5,659 nt of DNA, from positions 1 to 5,659 of the forward strand of contig CALEAR010000401.1 in the NCBI GenBank assembly GCA_937943665.1, in the 5' to 3' direction. Positions 4,609 through 5,659 of this stretch are shown piece by piece (the first letter of the stretch is position 1; each line of letters starts with the position of its first letter). The position numbers were made by a program, and so were the translations under genes. The DNA comes from an uncultured Alcanivoracaceae bacterium (lineage in GTDB: Bacteria > Pseudomonadota > Gammaproteobacteria > Pseudomonadales > Alcanivoracaceae). The notes under the pieces are model-generated. The model was given only the letters and a program-made list of their open reading frames with translations. It made no database searches and was not told the DNA's origin.

Positions 4609-5659
4609 TTAGAAGGGTTTAGCCAAGGCCCCGGCTAAGGAATCCGACCAATCCCACGGTAGAGGTTCCAAGATCTCATCACTGTGGGCAATGTGCGGAG
4701 CAAACACCTGCTCAAGCAACTGTTGCACTGTTTCTCTGTGGGAGGTGGCAAGGTTCAGCTCTTGGTTTACCTTCATGCTTAAGCGATCAAAGTTGGCAGA
4801 GCCAAAACTTGCCCAACCATCAAACACCGCGGCTTTCAAATGGCTCATGCCAGGGTACATATACACTCGCACGCCCCCTGCCAACAGCTGATTGGCGGTG
4901 AACACATTCACACTGTTCATAATGCCGTGGTTGCCCTGTTCAGGCAGTATCACACGCACATCCACCCCACGGGCGCGGGCAGCGATTAAGCCATTAATCA
5001 CTTGTGGCTCCGTAAAGTAAGGTGTGGCGATGTAAATATAGCGCTGGGAGTGATCAATGGCGGCGAGGTGAGCGCGCAAAATTTCACGCTTACCCGTGCG
5101 AGTTTGCAATACCCGCAAAGGCACTGGGTATTCCTCTGAGGGTTCGGCGAAAATTTTTGGCAACTTTAAGGTGCGCACCAAGTACGCAAAATCCCCGCCT
5201 GGGCCTGCATGGGCCCACGCTTTATCAAACTCTTTTTGCAAGCGCGCCACAATGGGGCCCTGCACTTCCACCATTAAATCGTGCCAATGGTAGCGATATT
5301 CAGCGCCATAGTTCATGCCGCCCACAAAAGCACGTTTATCATCCACTAAGGTAAGCTTCACATGATCCCCTGTAAGCCAAGGGTTACCCACACGGCGTGC
5401 CTTAATGGCGGAATTCCGCTTTAAATAACGCACCATATCTCCTGGGGGGTTATGCTGTGGCGGGTGCCCACCCGGTGGCGCCTTCAGCCCCGCCATAATA
5501 GAACCTAAATCATCCATCATTACGCGCACGCGCACCCGCTCAGAAAGCGTTTTTAAATCATCAGCAATGCGCAAGGCAAAAGCATCGTTATCAAAAATAT
5601 AAGTGCGAATATCAATGCTCTCTTGAGCCCCGTGAAAGGCACTTTCTAAGTGATTAAAA
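4609..5659 (-). CDS. phospholipase D / cardiolipin-synthase-like protein, 5'-truncated by window edge
   Basis: This PLD-superfamily protein has two complete HKD motifs. The family includes bacterial cardiolipin synthases (ClsA/B/C) and related phosphatidyl transferases or phosphodiesterases acting at the inner membrane. The reading frame stays open to the right edge. A TTG at 5574 is only an internal codon, since FNHLESAFHGAQESIDIRTY and what follows lie upstream in frame and belong to the first PLD domain. A total of 349 residues are visible; the start and any signal or membrane anchor are outside. HKD1 is H99-x-K101-x4-D106 followed by GGMNYG. HKD2 is H273-x-K275-x4-D280 followed by FGSANFD. 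Between them are EVQGPIVARLQKEFDKAW and IYIATPYF, as in cardiolipin synthases. A Pro/Gly/His-rich insert sits at visible residues 59-74. Exact substrate cannot be read from the sequence. It converges with dgt and has no visible terminator. Confidence 0.92.
   Translation of the reverse strand, partial: FNHLESAFHGAQESIDIRTYIFDNDAFALRIADDLKTLSERVRVRVMMDDLGSIMAGLKAPPGGHPPQHNPPGDMVRYLKRNSAIKARRVGNPWLTGDHVKLTLVDDKRAFVGGMNYGAEYRYHWHDLMVEVQGPIVARLQKEFDKAWAHAGPGGDFAYLVRTLKLPKIFAEPSEEYPVPLRVLQTRTGKREILRAHLAAIDHSQRYIYIATPYFTEPQVINGLIAARARGVDVRVILPEQGNHGIMNSVNVFTANQLLAGGVRVYMYPGMSHLKAAVFDGWASFGSANFDRLSMKVNQELNLATSHRETVQQLLEQVFAPHIAHSDEILEPLPWDWSDSLAGALAKPF

Noticed and set aside
4619..4638. Hairpin TTAGCC-N8-GGCTAA as the dgt terminator
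   Set aside because: It has a six-base stem with an eight-base loop and no T-tract, and it is part of the PLD coding sequence.
4691..5354. Plus-strand open frames over the PLD gene
   Set aside because: They are antisense to a continuous PLD reading frame with two intact HKD motifs and have no recognisable protein features.

Overview
The window looks like ordinary chromosomal sequence from a Gammaproteobacterium. MscL is close to the E. coli protein almost throughout its length. The dGTPase is a shorter, single-HD type that I recall from pseudomonads. The TrhA and thiol-peroxidase homologues are also typical of this class. A marine-type lineage is possible, but that is a guess from gene content. 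I see no tRNA, rRNA, insertion sequence, CRISPR array, phage gene or toxin-antitoxin pair, and no gene with clearly foreign composition.

Layout, left to right. (1) A minus-strand pair: a two-CBS-domain protein (895-1296), followed 90 nt downstream by metY (O-acetylhomoserine sulfhydrylase), which runs off the left edge and lacks its C-terminal part. (2) A 185-nt divergent intergenic region, then mscL on the plus strand (1482-1910), closed by a textbook intrinsic terminator. (3) The plus-strand gene trhA, a PAQR/'hemolysin III' seven-helix membrane protein. It converges with a minus-strand 2-Cys-type glutathione peroxidase, with 12 nt between the stop codons. (4) An 80-nt divergent region, then the plus-strand dGTPase-family gene dgt. 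Its stop codon lies one nucleotide from the stop of a minus-strand phospholipase D/cardiolipin-synthase-like gene, whose 5' end is cut by the right edge.

The genes do not form a single pathway. They are mostly single-gene units for sulfur amino acid synthesis, osmotic safety, membrane homeostasis, peroxide detoxification, nucleotide-pool control and phospholipid metabolism. Two loose functional links can be inferred. One is metY with an adenosyl-ligand-type CBS protein directly upstream. The other is a peroxidase divergent from a dNTP hydrolase. Several start codons were moved from the longest possible ORF to an internal ATG or GTG because the Shine-Dalgarno (SD) sequence decides it. No previously undescribed system was found, and the findings below are modest.
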